From Neurospora tetraspora (lineage: Eukaryota > Ascomycota > Sordariomycetes > Sordariales > Sordariaceae), in NCBI RefSeq assembly GCF_033439725.1, contig NW_026944386.1, positions 1,240,001 to 1,304,000 of the forward strand: 64,000 bases of DNA. The letters run 5' to 3'. Made by a program: the position numbers and the translations under genes. Shown here one piece after another: positions 21,384 through 32,627 of this stretch. Position 1 is the first letter of the stretch; each line of letters begins with the position of its first letter. The notes under the pieces are model-generated. The model saw only the letters and a list, made by a program, of their open reading frames with translations, made no database searches and was not told the DNA's origin.

Positions 21384-22826
21384 ATGAATCGCTCTATAGA
21401 ACAGGCGCTCTTATCACTCTTACCAACCCACAGCACCACTCTTCCCCAACCACTCACCGACCTCGCCAGCTCACTCCTCGCCCAATCCCGCCATCGTGCA
21501 AGCACACTCAAAGCCGAAGAGGAGATTGCACGCACTTATGCCTGTGCCCACCTCGCATGTGACAGGTACGAACGATACTTCATCTCATCTCAACTCATCC
21601 CTTCACATCCCATCTCAGCCTTACTTCACCTTCCATTACTTACATGTCATTCAAATGTCTGTGACTACAAACCAACACTAACACATCCTCACAGACTCAA
21701 AATAACCCTCAACCTCCCCCCCATCGACCCCCGCCCGCCCATCCCTCCCCGCATCTACAAACGTCTCTACTCCCACCTCTCCAACATCCTCCCCTCCACC
21801 TCTTCGATCCCTGGCCGCGGCAGTGGAACCCCCAGAAAATCAGAACCGACCGCCACCACCCCACGCAGCCAACGGACCATCAAAACCCCTACCTCCCGAC
21901 TTCGCGACCAAGCCAATCGCGATGACCTCACCGCTTCCCCCTCAGCAGGACGGAGCGTGAGGAGTACCCGATCAGCTGCCACTGGGACTGGCAGGACGGC
22001 GACTCCCGGCACTGCGGGGAAAGGAAAAGAAAAATCCCTTCATCAGTTCCGCGGGACCTTGTTCCCTCGCAAAGATGGTGCTTCGGGGAGTGAGGGAGGG
22101 GGATTACCAGGCTGGATGAAACCCACCCTCCGATTCCTACTCAAAGAACTAGGTCCCTCGCACATCGGGCCGGTGGTGATGTCAGGCGTTGAATCCATCG
22201 TTGCCCCGCGCGGTCAGCGGACAGAGGACGAATGGGTTAATGCGAACTTGGTCTCGCTATTGGGAGCCCTGTACCTGTTTGTCTGGCGCGGAGTCACCTG
22301 GCCTGGGTCGGATATTGACGAGGGTGAGTACGTGGCTATGAGAAAGAAAGTGGCGGCGGCGTTGAAGAAGGCGAGGGAGAATGTGAAGGTGGCGGTTAAG
22401 GTTGGGGAGGAGGAACAGGAGGAGGAAAAGGTGTGGGAGGGGTGGGTGGGGGATGGTGTGAGGCTGAGGGATTTGGATATGGCTACGTTGCATATTGGGA
22501 GGGAAGGGTGGTTGGAGATGGATTGGGCTGCTGGTGTTGAGGATTTGGCGAGGACGGTTCTGGAGAGGGAGGATTATGATGAGGGGGCAGAGGATGGGCA
22601 GGTTGGCGCAAATAAGGTTGAACTTGTCCGCATTGGTCAGGGGGATAGCATGTTCCAGGACCGGTATGATTACCTGGGTGAACGCAAGCAGAGGGAGTAT
22701 GCGATTTGGAAGCAGGGGATTCTCAGGAAGATCAAGGCGTTGGAGAATCCTTCCGCCAGCACGACCGCGACACCTCGGAAGAGGAAAGTGCCCGAGGCCA
22801 ACATGGACATTGACGAGGACGAATGA
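21384..22826 (+). CDS. orc6: Origin recognition complex subunit 6 (ORC6)
   Basis: A 437-residue protein whose N-terminus (MNRSIEQALLSLLP, then TLKAEEEIARTYACAHLACDR and LPPIDPRPPIPPRIYKRLYSHL) matches the cyclin-box-like TFIIB fold of fungal ORC6. A basic Ser/Thr-Pro-rich middle follows, then a second conserved part (GWMKPTLRFLLKELGPSHIG) and an acidic end. ORC6 is part of the six-subunit complex that marks replication origins and loads MCM. The SP/TP sites could be CDK targets (inference). One intron, 21566-21694 (129 nt, GTACGA donor, CTAAC branch), is in frame with no stop, so the unspliced reading is also open. Removing it joins CDR to LKITL as in homologues. It is convergent with the reductase gene, with 87 bp between stops. 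Confidence 0.92.
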   Translation: MNRSIEQALLSLLPTHSTTLPQPLTDLASSLLAQSRHRASTLKAEEEIARTYACAHLACDRYERYFISSQLIPSHPISALLHLPLLTCHSNVCDYKPTLTHPHRLKITLNLPPIDPRPPIPPRIYKRLYSHLSNILPSTSSIPGRGSGTPRKSEPTATTPRSQRTIKTPTSRLRDQANRDDLTASPSAGRSVRSTRSAATGTGRTATPGTAGKGKEKSLHQFRGTLFPRKDGASGSEGGGLPGWMKPTLRFLLKELGPSHIGPVVMSGVESIVAPRGQRTEDEWVNANLVSLLGALYLFVWRGVTWPGSDIDEGEYVAMRKKVAAALKKARENVKVAVKVGEEEQEEEKVWEGWVGDGVRLRDLDMATLHIGREGWLEMDWAAGVEDLARTVLEREDYDEGAEDGQVGANKVELVRIGQGDSMFQDRYDYLGERKQREYAIWKQGILRKIKALENPSASTTATPRKRKVPEANMDIDEDE

Positions 22827-22913
22827 GAAGGCCACAGCTTTGTCACAAAATTTACACCCAGGTTCGTATCCCAAATCTTCTTTAACTATTTCACTCTACC
22901 AACCCAACATCTC

Positions 22914-24275
22914 TTACGCACCATGCTCCTTCAAACTCTTAACCGTATCAACCACCATCTGCTCCACGCTAATAAAGTCAATCTTCAACAGCTCATTCGT
23001 CGCCTTATTATCGATCTTGAACCGCTGATCAGCCGGCGGCAGCTCGCCGCTCTTAAGCGCCTCTCCCTCAGGCAACTTATCCCCATACTCCGGGAAATTC
23101 TTGCGCACATTCTCCGCAATCTCGCTATTGCTGAACGTACCAGCGGTCGTAAACAGTCTCTTACCACCCGCCTCCGGCACCTCCAACCCAGCACGAATAT
23201 GCGCCTTAGCAACATCGCGCACGTCAATCCAGATAGTGGCCGGGCCCGTAGAAGCGACACCCTCCTTCCACTTACCCTGCAACAAATCAACGATGCGCTC
23301 GTTGCTGGTGTTGATGCTGCTCAGGCTGGCGAGGTGGTGGACGACGGGGCCGAAGACCATGGGCGGGTTGATGGTGGCCAGGTCGAACTTGACATTATTA
23401 GCGGGATCCTTAACAAAATCCCAGGCGGCCTTCTCGGCGAGTGTCTTGGAGGCGCGGTAGGCGGTAGCGGGGCTGCGGTGGATGTCGTCGATGGTGACGG
23501 GGTTCCACGAGGCTTCGCTGAAGGTGTGGTTGGGATCCGTGATCTTGTCTTCGTCCATGATGGCGGCGAAGGAGGAGGTGATGACGACGCGGCGGACGGT
23601 GGGCGCCGAGCGTGCGAGGGCTTTGAGGATGCCGGTTGTGCCGTTGACGGCGGGGTCGATGAGCTCGGTTTTGGGGTCCTCTTTGGGGCGGTTGTTAGCA
23701 AATCCTCTCCACACAGCTCGTTGAGTAGGGATAGGCAGGGGATTACTTACGGAACTTGAAGTGGAAAGGCGAAGCAGTGTGCAAGACCACCTCAAGACCA
23801 GGCTCCTTCACGACCTCGTCGAAAGCATCAAGCTTGGCGATATCGGGAACAATGACGACCTTGAGCTCGCCGCTGCTGGCCTTGTCGGGATAAGCCTCGC
23901 GGATCTGTTGCGCCTTGTCCTCGGACCGGACGGTGGTGACAACGGTGTGGCCCTTGGCGAGCAGCTGCTCGAGGACGTGGGCTGTTCATTGAAGTCGTTA
24001 GCGTCCATCCATTGCTCTTGTATGTCCCAACTTCTGTATGTTCGTCCATGGTGTATTCCTCCTCTTGCGGTTGGTCCATATACGGCCGATGGCGTACACA
24101 TCTGTCTCTAGTTTGAAAGTATGACTGTTCGCACATACCAGCAATGAAGCCCGAGCCACCTGTAAAAGACACCAAGATCATTCCGTCAGCAATCCACAAT
24201 TCATCCACACAAAGATTGTCTTCAACGGGAGAGAGAGAAGAAGAGAAACTCACCAGTCAACAGAACCTTGGTCAT
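22914..24275 (-). CDS. Extended SDR reductase (Gre2 / dihydroflavonol-4-reductase-like)
   Basis: A 346-residue NAD(P)-dependent reductase of the extended short-chain dehydrogenase family, which includes yeast Gre2 and plant DFR and cinnamoyl-CoA reductases. The nucleotide-binding motif TGGSGFIA is at residues 7-14, the conserved ITSSFAA strand at ~125-131 and the catalytic Tyr/Lys in YRASK (Y166, K170). The substrate cannot be predicted; aldehydes and ketones are usual. Four exons: 24254-24275 (22 nt), 24139-24159 (21 nt), 23751-23981 and 22914-23680. The first two are micro-exons that together encode little more than the glycine motif. Introns are 94, 157 and 70 nt, the last with a clear GCTAAC branch. 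A TATATAA box lies ~170 bp upstream. No biosynthetic cluster surrounds it. Confidence 0.88.
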
Positions 24276-25344
24276 TTTGTCTGATTTCGCTAAGAGATAA
24301 AAAAACACGGTTTAGGGTATCACGAGGTAGTACAAAGATGAAAAAGAACACGGATTGATGTAGTGAATGAAGGTGATGAAGGAAGAGAGAGACAGCAAAA
24401 CTACAACGACGATCCCCCCCCTCTGCCGGGTCCTCGTGTCTCTTATATACAAACCCGAGCTCCCCGCAGTCCCGCCGTCCGCACTCCGATCTCTCCCAAT
24501 ACCTACCCGTCAACCCCCACCCCACGTAGAATTTTCCCCCAATCTCCATTCCATCCCCATCCTATCCTATCCCGATTCGATCCCCATTTCCTTTCATCCC
24601 CCGCGATTTCGAACTTTCCCGGGCGGATGATGTGAACTGTACTACATAGAGGTAGCCCCGCCATACTCCCTTCCCAAGCAATTGCTAAGCCCGCCCGTGG
24701 CTCGCCTAAGCAATGTGGAGTCATCAAGCTTACTTAGCGTGGGGAAAACGTCATTGATGCCCCTGTTTGGCGATGCGCTCGCTACTTTTTGCACCGAGGC
24801 TTGTACGGCGGGCGATAAAACAGGTGATGAGATATGTTAATCTGCTAATTACTAACGCCGTTTCTTTTGTAACCCGGTTTGACAACTATGATAAGGTTTG
24901 ATTGGAATTTTGACATTGGATTTGACTTGAGAGATGCCAATTCGTATTACTGCCCATCGGTGATAAGGTGACTGAATCGGGCCGTTGAGGGTGTGCTTAC
25001 AAACCAGCCATCGCGAGTCATCTCCTGCTCAATGTACGCCCATTTCATTTCTATGCTGGTAGGAATTCCTCAAAGCTAATGCCTATAGTGTATGAAGTGT
25101 ACGACTTTGATGTAATCCCACCACTTTTTCCATTCATTGCCTCGAATGACCCTGTTCCCATCCTTGTTTTCAAGATGATCGGTCATAAATCCCCAGTAAA
25201 ACCCAAATTCAATAACGATGATATTTACGCTTCTTGTATTCCTCCTATGTCCTATTGCGCTGATGATTCATGCCATGCCTACCAAGCCAAAAATCTGTGT
25301 CTATGTAGGTAGGTAACCCCAACACATACATCCACCATAACCCC
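24276..25344. other. Promoter of the SDR gene and ufd2 3' flank
   Basis: The first ~350 bp next to the SDR start is pyrimidine-rich and contains a TATA box on the minus strand. The remainder is unremarkable AT-rich DNA leading into the ufd2 3' end. No gene seen. Confidence 0.55.
24443..24449 (-). promoter_or_regulatory. TATA box of the SDR gene
   Basis: TATATAA reads on the minus strand about 170 bp upstream of the SDR start codon, a plausible core-promoter position if the leader is ~130 nt. Confidence 0.5.
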
Positions 25345-28300
25345 TTACTCGGTAGTGTCCATAGCATCTCCGCCCGTCGCCGCTTCCGCACCAGCAATAT
25401 CACCAGCAGCAGGCGTCACTCCCTCGACCTTACCGCGGATCTCAGCCCTCCTTTCCTCCATCCACTTCTCAATCTTAGCCTTCAGTTCCGTCTCCGGAAC
25501 GACATCATCAATAGTCATGGGCTGTCTCGTGAACGGGTCCTTCGGGTCGCTGAGCAAGTGCTGCACGATAGTCGAGCGATCGACAACGTGCTTGCTGGGC
25601 AGGATCACTGGGTCCTTCATCAAGTCGCCCATGATGGGGTCTTCGAACTCGGAGGGTGCGTCGCCAAAGTCGAGGTCAGCCTGGTCGACAATGGCCTTGG
25701 CCTCTTCGAAGCATTTGCACAACACCTCCCACGCGTGCATATCGGCAGGATCCTTGAGTGCCTTCGAGCGAAGAATGTTGGTAGCAGCCGCCATGGTCTC
25801 AGGCTTGTAGGATCTGCCGTCTGCGGCAACGGCCTCGACAAAGGCAGGCGAGGACCCCAAGTTCAGGTAGATATCCACAAGCTGCGGTAGCAGAGTCTTG
25901 GGGTTGAATCCATACTTGTCAGGGTTCTCAACCTTCAACGTCCGGCTCTTAGGACCGGTGAGGAGGTCAAGGTTGAAATCGAGCATACCGGCCAAGCGGT
26001 TGACGATTTCAGGCATGGTGAAGGAATCAGCCAGGGTTTGAGTGAAGAGCTTCATCATGCCGACTGTCTCATTCGCAAGCTGCATGTAGGAACTGGCCTT
26101 ATTTTCCGCGTCGTGCAAGTCGCTCTCGATCTTTTCGCGGTCCTCTTGCGAAAGGTTAGGGTCCCTAAGCTGTTGCTGGAAGTCATGAATCTTGGGGAAG
26201 TTGCCCAATGCTTCATCTAGAACGTAGGTTGCATCGTTCATGAGAAGGTTGACAAAACGAACGAAGAAGTCGCGGTCCACCCTGGCTCGAATTAGTCAAA
26301 TACATCAAGGTTCGCAGGATACAGCATATACTTACCTGCTGGACTCTGTCAACTGCTTCTTGTAATGATCATTGGACCAAACGCACTTGATAACCTGGAA
26401 GATCTCATAACGTATGTTGAACTTTTCGTAGAACGCAGAGCTGGTGCCGTTGGACTCGCACTCAATATAGTACTTCATCAAAGCATGTAGCAGGTAGTCA
26501 TTTGCGAACTTAGTACCGGTAAGGATGTCGCCAAGAATGCCCTTCTTGAGATGGTATGCCGGCCAGGTCCCATGATAAAGGAGGGTAACCAACGACGATT
26601 TCAAGTACGGGTTCTTGATGTACTCGGATGACTCCAAAAACGTTATGCATAGAGCAACGACCTCGTCACCAATAGCCGAGACCATAACCTCTGGCCTATG
26701 GCGGAAGGTGAACTTCAAGTTATCAACAATTACCTGCAAGACATACTCGGGAAGACACCTGAAAGCCTCTGGCTGGGTTGCAGGCAGCGGAAGGCTGATT
26801 TTCTTCCATGGGATGTAGTCGGACTGACTGGCTACTCGCAGCAGCCAGACAATGGTGTACTTCATGAACTGTAGTGACCGCGTCTGCATCGTCTTGTCGG
26901 TCATGATGCCTTCGATGGCAAATTTGGTCGACATGGCTCCTTCCAAGGCCTTAATGTGTCTCTTCAGCGCCGCCTCCAGCATAGGGACCCGTTCCGGACG
27001 ATTGGCGATCAGGTTGGGTCTCTCGGCCTCCATGAGTACCAAATCCTTTTCGATACGTTTGATTTGCTTGTCAAGGTGGTTGACCTTGTTTTGAGTGGCT
27101 TCGGTGCCATACTGATGTGCCGCCAAAGCGAGGAAGAAGACCTCTGTAATAAAGTTGTTCTCCCCTTTGAGCTTTGTAGAGTAAAACGCGTCCGAGTGCT
27201 CCTGGTCAGCGTTGAGCTTGGTCTCATCCTTGATGTCCAGTCTAGGATTCCGCCTGAAGTAGTCGACCTGAATACGGTCAATCTTCGTAAAGGAGTTATC
27301 CATGAAGGGCTTGCATAGATTGTCGAGGACGACGGTGACATTGACCATGAATCCGTCTGTAGAAACCGTCTTGGGGTCGACGTAAGTGGCTGTGCGCTTG
27401 TGGTTGACATTCAAGATGTAGGCGAACCAGTTCAGCAGCTTGTTTCTCGAGCTAATACTTGCTCGTATGAAAGCATTAGTTATCGTCGTCAAGTGTTCCT
27501 GATGGGCAGCCGAGGTCATTTGTAATGACTGTTGGGTTGTGCCAATTCGGCCCTTGTCAAGAGTCCTCGGTGAGGCAAAGTCGTAGCTGGCCGCCTCTGG
27601 GTGTAAGGGCGACAAACGGAAGAAAGGACCGAGCAGCGTGAACCGTTCAATGTTGGGGGCTGATTGCGCCATGAGGAAAGTAGGGTGTTCTGCCAAAGCG
27701 TTCAAGAGAGCCGGATATCTCGAGTATGTGAAGAGGGCCTGCGAGGTTCCAACGTCAATACCCAGCCCGATTCGTTCAGGTTGCCTGAAAAACTCACCTG
27801 GACGTGTGGCTGGTAATCCCCATTCATGTTTTTGGTAGACAGCGCTGTGCTGATTTCCACCATGGCCTTTGTGAAGAGAGGCACAATGCTATCGTCGTCC
27901 TCGATCCGCGTCATGGCCTCGTTGTAGAACTCGATGTCAAGGCCGTCTTCCTTCGCAACGCCCTCCAAGATGTAGGGTACCAGGGTGTCGTGCTTTGGGT
28001 TCGGTTCTCGGCTTTTCAAGTTCGAATCATGTCAGTTAGAGCAAAGTGTACAAGGGGCATGGGAGATAAATACCCAAACATCTCGGGCATGGTAATGGCG
28101 AAGATGCAGTTGGAGAAGCACAAGCGCTTGGCCTCCTTGAGTGCCTCTTCCTTCTCGGGAGTCGGCGCCCTCAAGATCCTGAACTTGGTTACCCGCTTCC
28201 AGCATGCCAGGAAGTATTCGAACAGGGGCTTGTGCGGAGGATAGACGCTTCCGGCCTCCATAACAGCCTCCTGAAATCTGTCTATCGACAGCATGGGCTC

Positions 28301-28840
28301 CTGACCCTCGTTCCGGATTTCTTGGCTGAGTTCTGGCAGATAGGTCAAGTTATGCCCACTGCTATCGAAGGTCTGGCTCGGATCGAGAGAAACGCGAAGG
28401 ATGCTGGTGAGTAGCTTGTCGGTCCATTCCTCGAACGTCGGTTCCCTGTATTGCTTTCGCGGTGCTGGTGGGCATGGAATATCATCAATATTTGAAAGGG
28501 ATCTTTCTCTCTTTCGGGAAGCGGAACTACCTGGTGGTGGCTCTGGCACATCTCGTGAGGCCGGTTTGATTATCGACCTGGGCTGAACTCGCGGTGTCTT
28601 GTCTGCGATCTTTGACGAACTCGCCGCCGCCGCCGCAGCAGCGGGAGAGGGTTCTGCCCTCCCCGGGTTCGGCTCGGCTGTGCCAGGTTGAGGCGTCAAG
28701 GAGGAGGACGCAGCTGGCGATGTAGCAGAAGCGGTACTGGGGCCACCGAGCTTAGCCAGTCGTCGGGCACGGATCTGCTCCATCGTCTCTTTATCAGGCG
28801 CGTCCGGCGTGGCCGCCGGCTGTTGCTGATTCGGATCCAT
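25345..28840 (-). CDS. ufd2: Ubiquitin conjugation factor E4 (Ufd2)
   Basis: A 1106-residue U-box ubiquitin ligase of the E4 type; yeast Ufd2 has 961. It extends ubiquitin chains on substrates handled by Cdc48/p97 and feeds the proteasome. The N-terminal ~130 residues are Ala/Ser/Pro-rich. The large helical Ufd2 core spans ~130-990 (FEEWTDKLLTSILRVSLDP, LLNWFAYILNVNHKR, KFNIRYEIFQVIKCVW). The U-box is at ~1006-1080, starting EFEDPIMGDLMKDPVILPS. Four exons: 28074-28840, 27798-28011, 26336-27738 and 25345-26281, with introns of 62, 59 and 54 nt. All junctions restore conserved sequence. A second RING-type gene lies next upstream on the same strand. Confidence 0.95.
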
Positions 28841-30066
28841 CTCGTCGTCGTTGGGCGAAGAGGAAAGGGATTAATGGTATATGGATATCGTGATTAAGCT
28901 GATGGAGAGGGCGTAAGAGAGGCAGGGCTCAGGCTGGTGGTGACGAGGCAAAGCTGGATACGATGGGATGTTGAGGCGAAGGACGAGGAGAATGGAGGAT
29001 TGCCAGAAGCTGGAGGTTGTCTTTGGTTTCAGGTTGTCGAAGTTGGTACTTCGCCCTCGAGGTAGCTGCGATAGTATGTGATAGCGCGGTTGCCGACGTT
29101 GGGTAGGAATAAGGGAATTACTCTAGCAGACTCTAGCGGAAAGCCCTCGGATAGTGATCGGGAGGAAGTAGCGATTCTTGTGCACCTCTGCCCTGACAAG
29201 ATTACGTTGATGTCTGTGAACGTGACGTGGTGCCTGCCTGCCCCGAAGACTGCTGCATAGAGTTCCTGCAGTTCTAGATTGGATGGCGGATGGCGGGGTT
29301 CATCCACTGCAGGTGCCATGGGCACCGGATGGCGGGAACAGTCGGACAGTAAACTCCTACTTCTAGGCAACTTTAATACCAGAAACGAACTGAATGACAT
29401 GGAAATGCTTACGAATTCTTTCCCGGGGCTTCTGATAAAAGAAATTGCCGAGAAATTCCAACGTTTACATGTAAGCGATTTAGGAGTGAAGTGTCTTTGA
29501 AGTATCGTTCCCTTTTCCTCCGATGTAAATACAGAACACTTAACGCCGATATGACCGTCTTTCTTACACTTTACCACTCCTCAAGAGGTGTGATCCTTTC
29601 TTGACCTACATGAGCAAGACAACTGCTGGGAGCCAAGTCAAGCATTATTTTGGATATCTTCAAGCCTCTTTCTTCCATTTTGAGGTGTCATAGGTGTCAT
29701 GTCACAAGGCAAGCAATTATGCTTGAAGTTCGTAAAGTATATCTTGCTCCGAGTTCGAACTCCTAGGAAGAAGATAGACGAATACCATGATCTTTGAGCC
29801 CTTCCCTCCGTTTCCATTGATCCCTTCAAAGGTACAAAATCATGGCGTGAAAATTCGATTTTGTTTTGTACAATATCCTCAGGCCTACAGACCATGGCCC
29901 GATGTGCAACAAGACTACCTCTTTGTGCTTTCCGATCCATCCCAAACGCCAAATCCAAAGTATATGCATACACGTTGTTCTCCCTCAGACCATTATAGTA
30001 TATATCCGTAATTAGCAAAAGCGTATGACCCCAGTGACCGTCCCCGGGAGTAACCCCAAACATGCA
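28841..30066. other. Spacer between ufd2 and the RING/TRAF gene
   Basis: Upstream region of ufd2 and 3' flank of the RING/TRAF gene. Open frames of 182 and 141 codons on the minus strand have no recognisable domains, and I do not call them genes. No RNA gene or repeat seen. Confidence 0.5.
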
Positions 30067-31869
30067 TCACAGTCGAGGTGGATTCTCACCTCTCCCGACA
30101 CTATTCCTCCTCAACGGCGGGATATCACTGGTATTGAGATACCTCCCTCTCGCACCCTCTCCATCACGATTCCTATTATCCTGCTGCGTCTGTGTCGCCG
30201 TCCTTGACGAGCCAGAGCCACCAGCCGCCGTCGTAGTCGTCCTGCCTCTTCCTTCTTCGTTATTACCAGCGGTACCGCCACTGCCACCACCACTACCACC
30301 ACCACCAGCACCAGAAATATTTGATCTCGCATTACCGGGCGTCGACCCAGCACCACTCTGCTGTCCGCGACTTTGCCTCTGCATACTCATCAACCAGGTA
30401 GTATGCATCCCCAATACTCCTACTTTACTCCCAAGCTCGGCAATCTGCTCGTTCATCCTCATCGTGTCGTTGACCAGTCGCATTGTGTGTCTCCCGTCCA
30501 GCTCCACCATCATCTTCCGCAGATCCTCGATCCTGGCCTCCATGGCCTCGAATTGGGAGAGCATGTAATCCTCTGGTGACTCCCACGGCCCGCTGCCATT
30601 GTTTTGTGTCCATGGGGCAGGGGGTGCATCCGCCGCCATAGCTGCCGCTGTCGCGCGCGGGCTACTGTAGTTGCTGTCATCGTGATGGTTGTTTTCTTGG
30701 TCGAAGGTTTCGAAGAGATCATCCAGCGTGATGTTTTGATTGGCCTCGTCCACGTCTGCATAGCCTGATGTGGCCGGCTGCATACGGTTCAAGTTGTTGA
30801 GGGCATTGGCGGTTAGGCCTGATGATGGTGGTGCTGCTCTGGTGAATGCAGATGACTCCCGTACCCCACTGCTGCCACCACCACCACCATATCTTTCCAG
30901 GTGCCGTGTCCGTCCGTCTAGAGCGTCTAGTCGTCCCTTCAACTCATTGATAATCTTGTGGTCTTCCTCGCGGGCCTGCATAAGCTTCGCAATCGCCTCA
31001 TAGACGCACCCGTCCTTCTGATGTTCCTCGATATCTTTCCTCCGCGCAAACTTTTTGCACCCGGCACTCTGGAACTTGCAGTGTGTCTCGACCTCGCCGC
31101 AGTCCGTCGCAATGTGTTTGGCCAGACGGTGGCGGACGACGACGGCGTCGCAGTGCGGGCACTCGGCTTCTTGTCCCGTACACTCTTGGTCGTAGTGCCT
31201 CTCGAGGTCGTTGAAAGTGAGGGCCATCTCGCAGTAGGGACAGAGCGTAACATGATGGAGACACCCGTTCTCGGGGCGTGCGTCTTTCCGGCATATGGTC
31301 TCGTCGCAATGAGGGTCGGGGCAGCGGACAAGGGTATGTTCGCAATAACGTTGGACGTGTGCGTATAGGAGCTCCCGCGAGCAGACGTGATTGCAGCCGC
31401 TATTTGGGCACTTGACTTTGAGACGGTCGAGCTGGTCGAGTATCACGCGGGTTCGGGTCTGGCTAATGTCTCGGTTGATGTCGAGCGGTCGGCGGTCAAT
31501 GGGGCATACGTGCTGGGTCTCGAGAGCGCGGTCGAGGCACGAGGCGCAAAAGGTGTGGCCGCACGTCTTGGTCGTCATGGGCATGAAGAAGGGCGTCTGG
31601 CAGATGGGACATAACAAAGCCTCGTCGACCTGTTGGGCATAATCGAGCGCCTGGTAGTCAATTCCAGGTTCAGTCTGATCTTGCGTATGACCCCGTGAAG
31701 AGACTTGATACGGGTCGTGATCGGCAACTGAGCTGCGTCTGGAGCCGCCCGAGGACGAGGCAGGAGAATCGTAAATAGTAGAGGGGACCCCGAAGTCAGC
31801 TCTCGGGGAGGGTGTAGGAGCTGCGACTCCTTCTTCAGGTGTATTCGGCGGCGGCATTTCGAATGACAT
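30067..31869 (-). CDS. RING-finger / TRAF-type zinc-finger protein, probable E3 ubiquitin ligase
   Basis: A 600-residue intronless frame. After a disordered Ser/Pro leader, a C3HC4 RING runs ~87-126 (CPIC, TCGHTFCASC, CPID). Cys/His-rich TRAF-type zinc fingers follow at ~150-295 (CPNSGCNHVC, CPDPHCDETIC, CPYCEMALTF, CPHCDAVVV, CKFQSAGCKKF). Then come a short coiled coil (~290-325), a Gln/Asn-rich linker, a second helical segment (~435-500) and a Gly/Ser/Thr-rich tail. Animal TRAFs carry a MATH domain after these fingers; none is visible here. RING plus TRAF fingers suggests a ubiquitin ligase or scaffold, but the substrate is unknown. Confidence 0.85.
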   Translation of the reverse strand: MSFEMPPPNTPEEGVAAPTPSPRADFGVPSTIYDSPASSSGGSRRSSVADHDPYQVSSRGHTQDQTEPGIDYQALDYAQQVDEALLCPICQTPFFMPMTTKTCGHTFCASCLDRALETQHVCPIDRRPLDINRDISQTRTRVILDQLDRLKVKCPNSGCNHVCSRELLYAHVQRYCEHTLVRCPDPHCDETICRKDARPENGCLHHVTLCPYCEMALTFNDLERHYDQECTGQEAECPHCDAVVVRHRLAKHIATDCGEVETHCKFQSAGCKKFARRKDIEEHQKDGCVYEAIAKLMQAREEDHKIINELKGRLDALDGRTRHLERYGGGGGSSGVRESSAFTRAAPPSSGLTANALNNLNRMQPATSGYADVDEANQNITLDDLFETFDQENNHHDDSNYSSPRATAAAMAADAPPAPWTQNNGSGPWESPEDYMLSQFEAMEARIEDLRKMMVELDGRHTMRLVNDTMRMNEQIAELGSKVGVLGMHTTWLMSMQRQSRGQQSGAGSTPGNARSNISGAGGGGSGGGSGGTAGNNEEGRGRTTTTAAGGSGSSRTATQTQQDNRNRDGEGARGRYLNTSDIPPLRRNSVGRGENPPRL

Positions 31870-32627
31870 TGGAGAAGACGGGTTTCTTTATTGTTGTGTT
31901 GTCATTCATCCGCCCGAGGCCTGTTGTTCCAGTCGATAGTGTTTGTTGATTGTTGAGGATCGGAGAAGAGATGGGTATCACGGCGCAAGTTGTTCCAGTC
32001 GATCAAGCAATTGGAGAATAAAGCTTGTATATATAGACTTTGTTCAACGGTTGTAGGTGTGGAGTGGGCAGGTGTCGTCGTTCGAGGCGGTCACCACTTT
32101 CCAAGAATCATGTTGTTGCGGAGATGGAGGGAGGGGCTCGGAGGATCTGGAGGAGAAAAGAAGCAGCATAGATTGATTGTAATTAGTATCGGTAACTATC
32201 CACGACTCAACTACGGGCTTGTCTTACACGGCGACACTGTAATCTCTGAGGAGCGGTTGTTGATGTAGTGATGGGGATGAAAGTCGAGGCCGAAGAGCGA
32301 GCCGACGCAAGGAACAGCCCCAGGCGATTACCCCTGCAGGGGAACCTTGATAGCCAACACTACCCCGCGAACCTTTCCCAACTTTAGTTCAACGTCAACA
32401 TCGCTGCTGTTAGGGATCTTCCTTTCCATACGAGCTCACTATCATAATACCTGCTTATCATCTGCTTGGCGTGTTAGTGCATAACTAGTCGCGAAACACA
32501 GCTTGCTCAACATCTTGGAGAAGATATATTGATCCAACTTCATCACCCCGAGGCCTAGTTTATACTTGTAGCAATCAAACTAGGCAAGCTGCTCCCCATC
32601 CACCGTTCAAACCCACAATCCACGCCC
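31870..32627. other. Promoter of the RING/TRAF gene and calpain 3' flank
   Basis: It contains a 15-bp direct repeat (31923-31937 and 31989-32003) and a TATATATA tract at ~32028-32034, ~160 bp upstream of the RING/TRAF start. The rest up to 32627 looks like 3' flank of the calpain gene. Confidence 0.55.
31923..32003. repeat. 15-bp direct repeat upstream of the RING/TRAF gene
   Basis: GTTGTTCCAGTCGAT occurs exactly at 31923-31937 and again at 31989-32003, 66 bp apart, within 135 bp of the start codon. It could be a paired protein-binding site or a small duplication. Confidence 0.7.

Noticed and set aside
29029-29577. A 182-codon minus-strand frame upstream of ufd2
   Set aside because: No recognisable domain, and it lies where the ufd2 promoter and leader are expected. 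It could be a small unknown gene but I cannot support it.
29751-29763. GAGTTCGAACTCC, resembling a tRNA T-arm
   Set aside because: No acceptor, D or anticodon arms could be folded around it; it is just a short palindrome.
29638-30063. A 141-codon minus-strand frame after the RING/TRAF stop codon
   Set aside because: It begins almost directly after that stop, so it is probably 3' UTR; nothing in the translation is recognisable.
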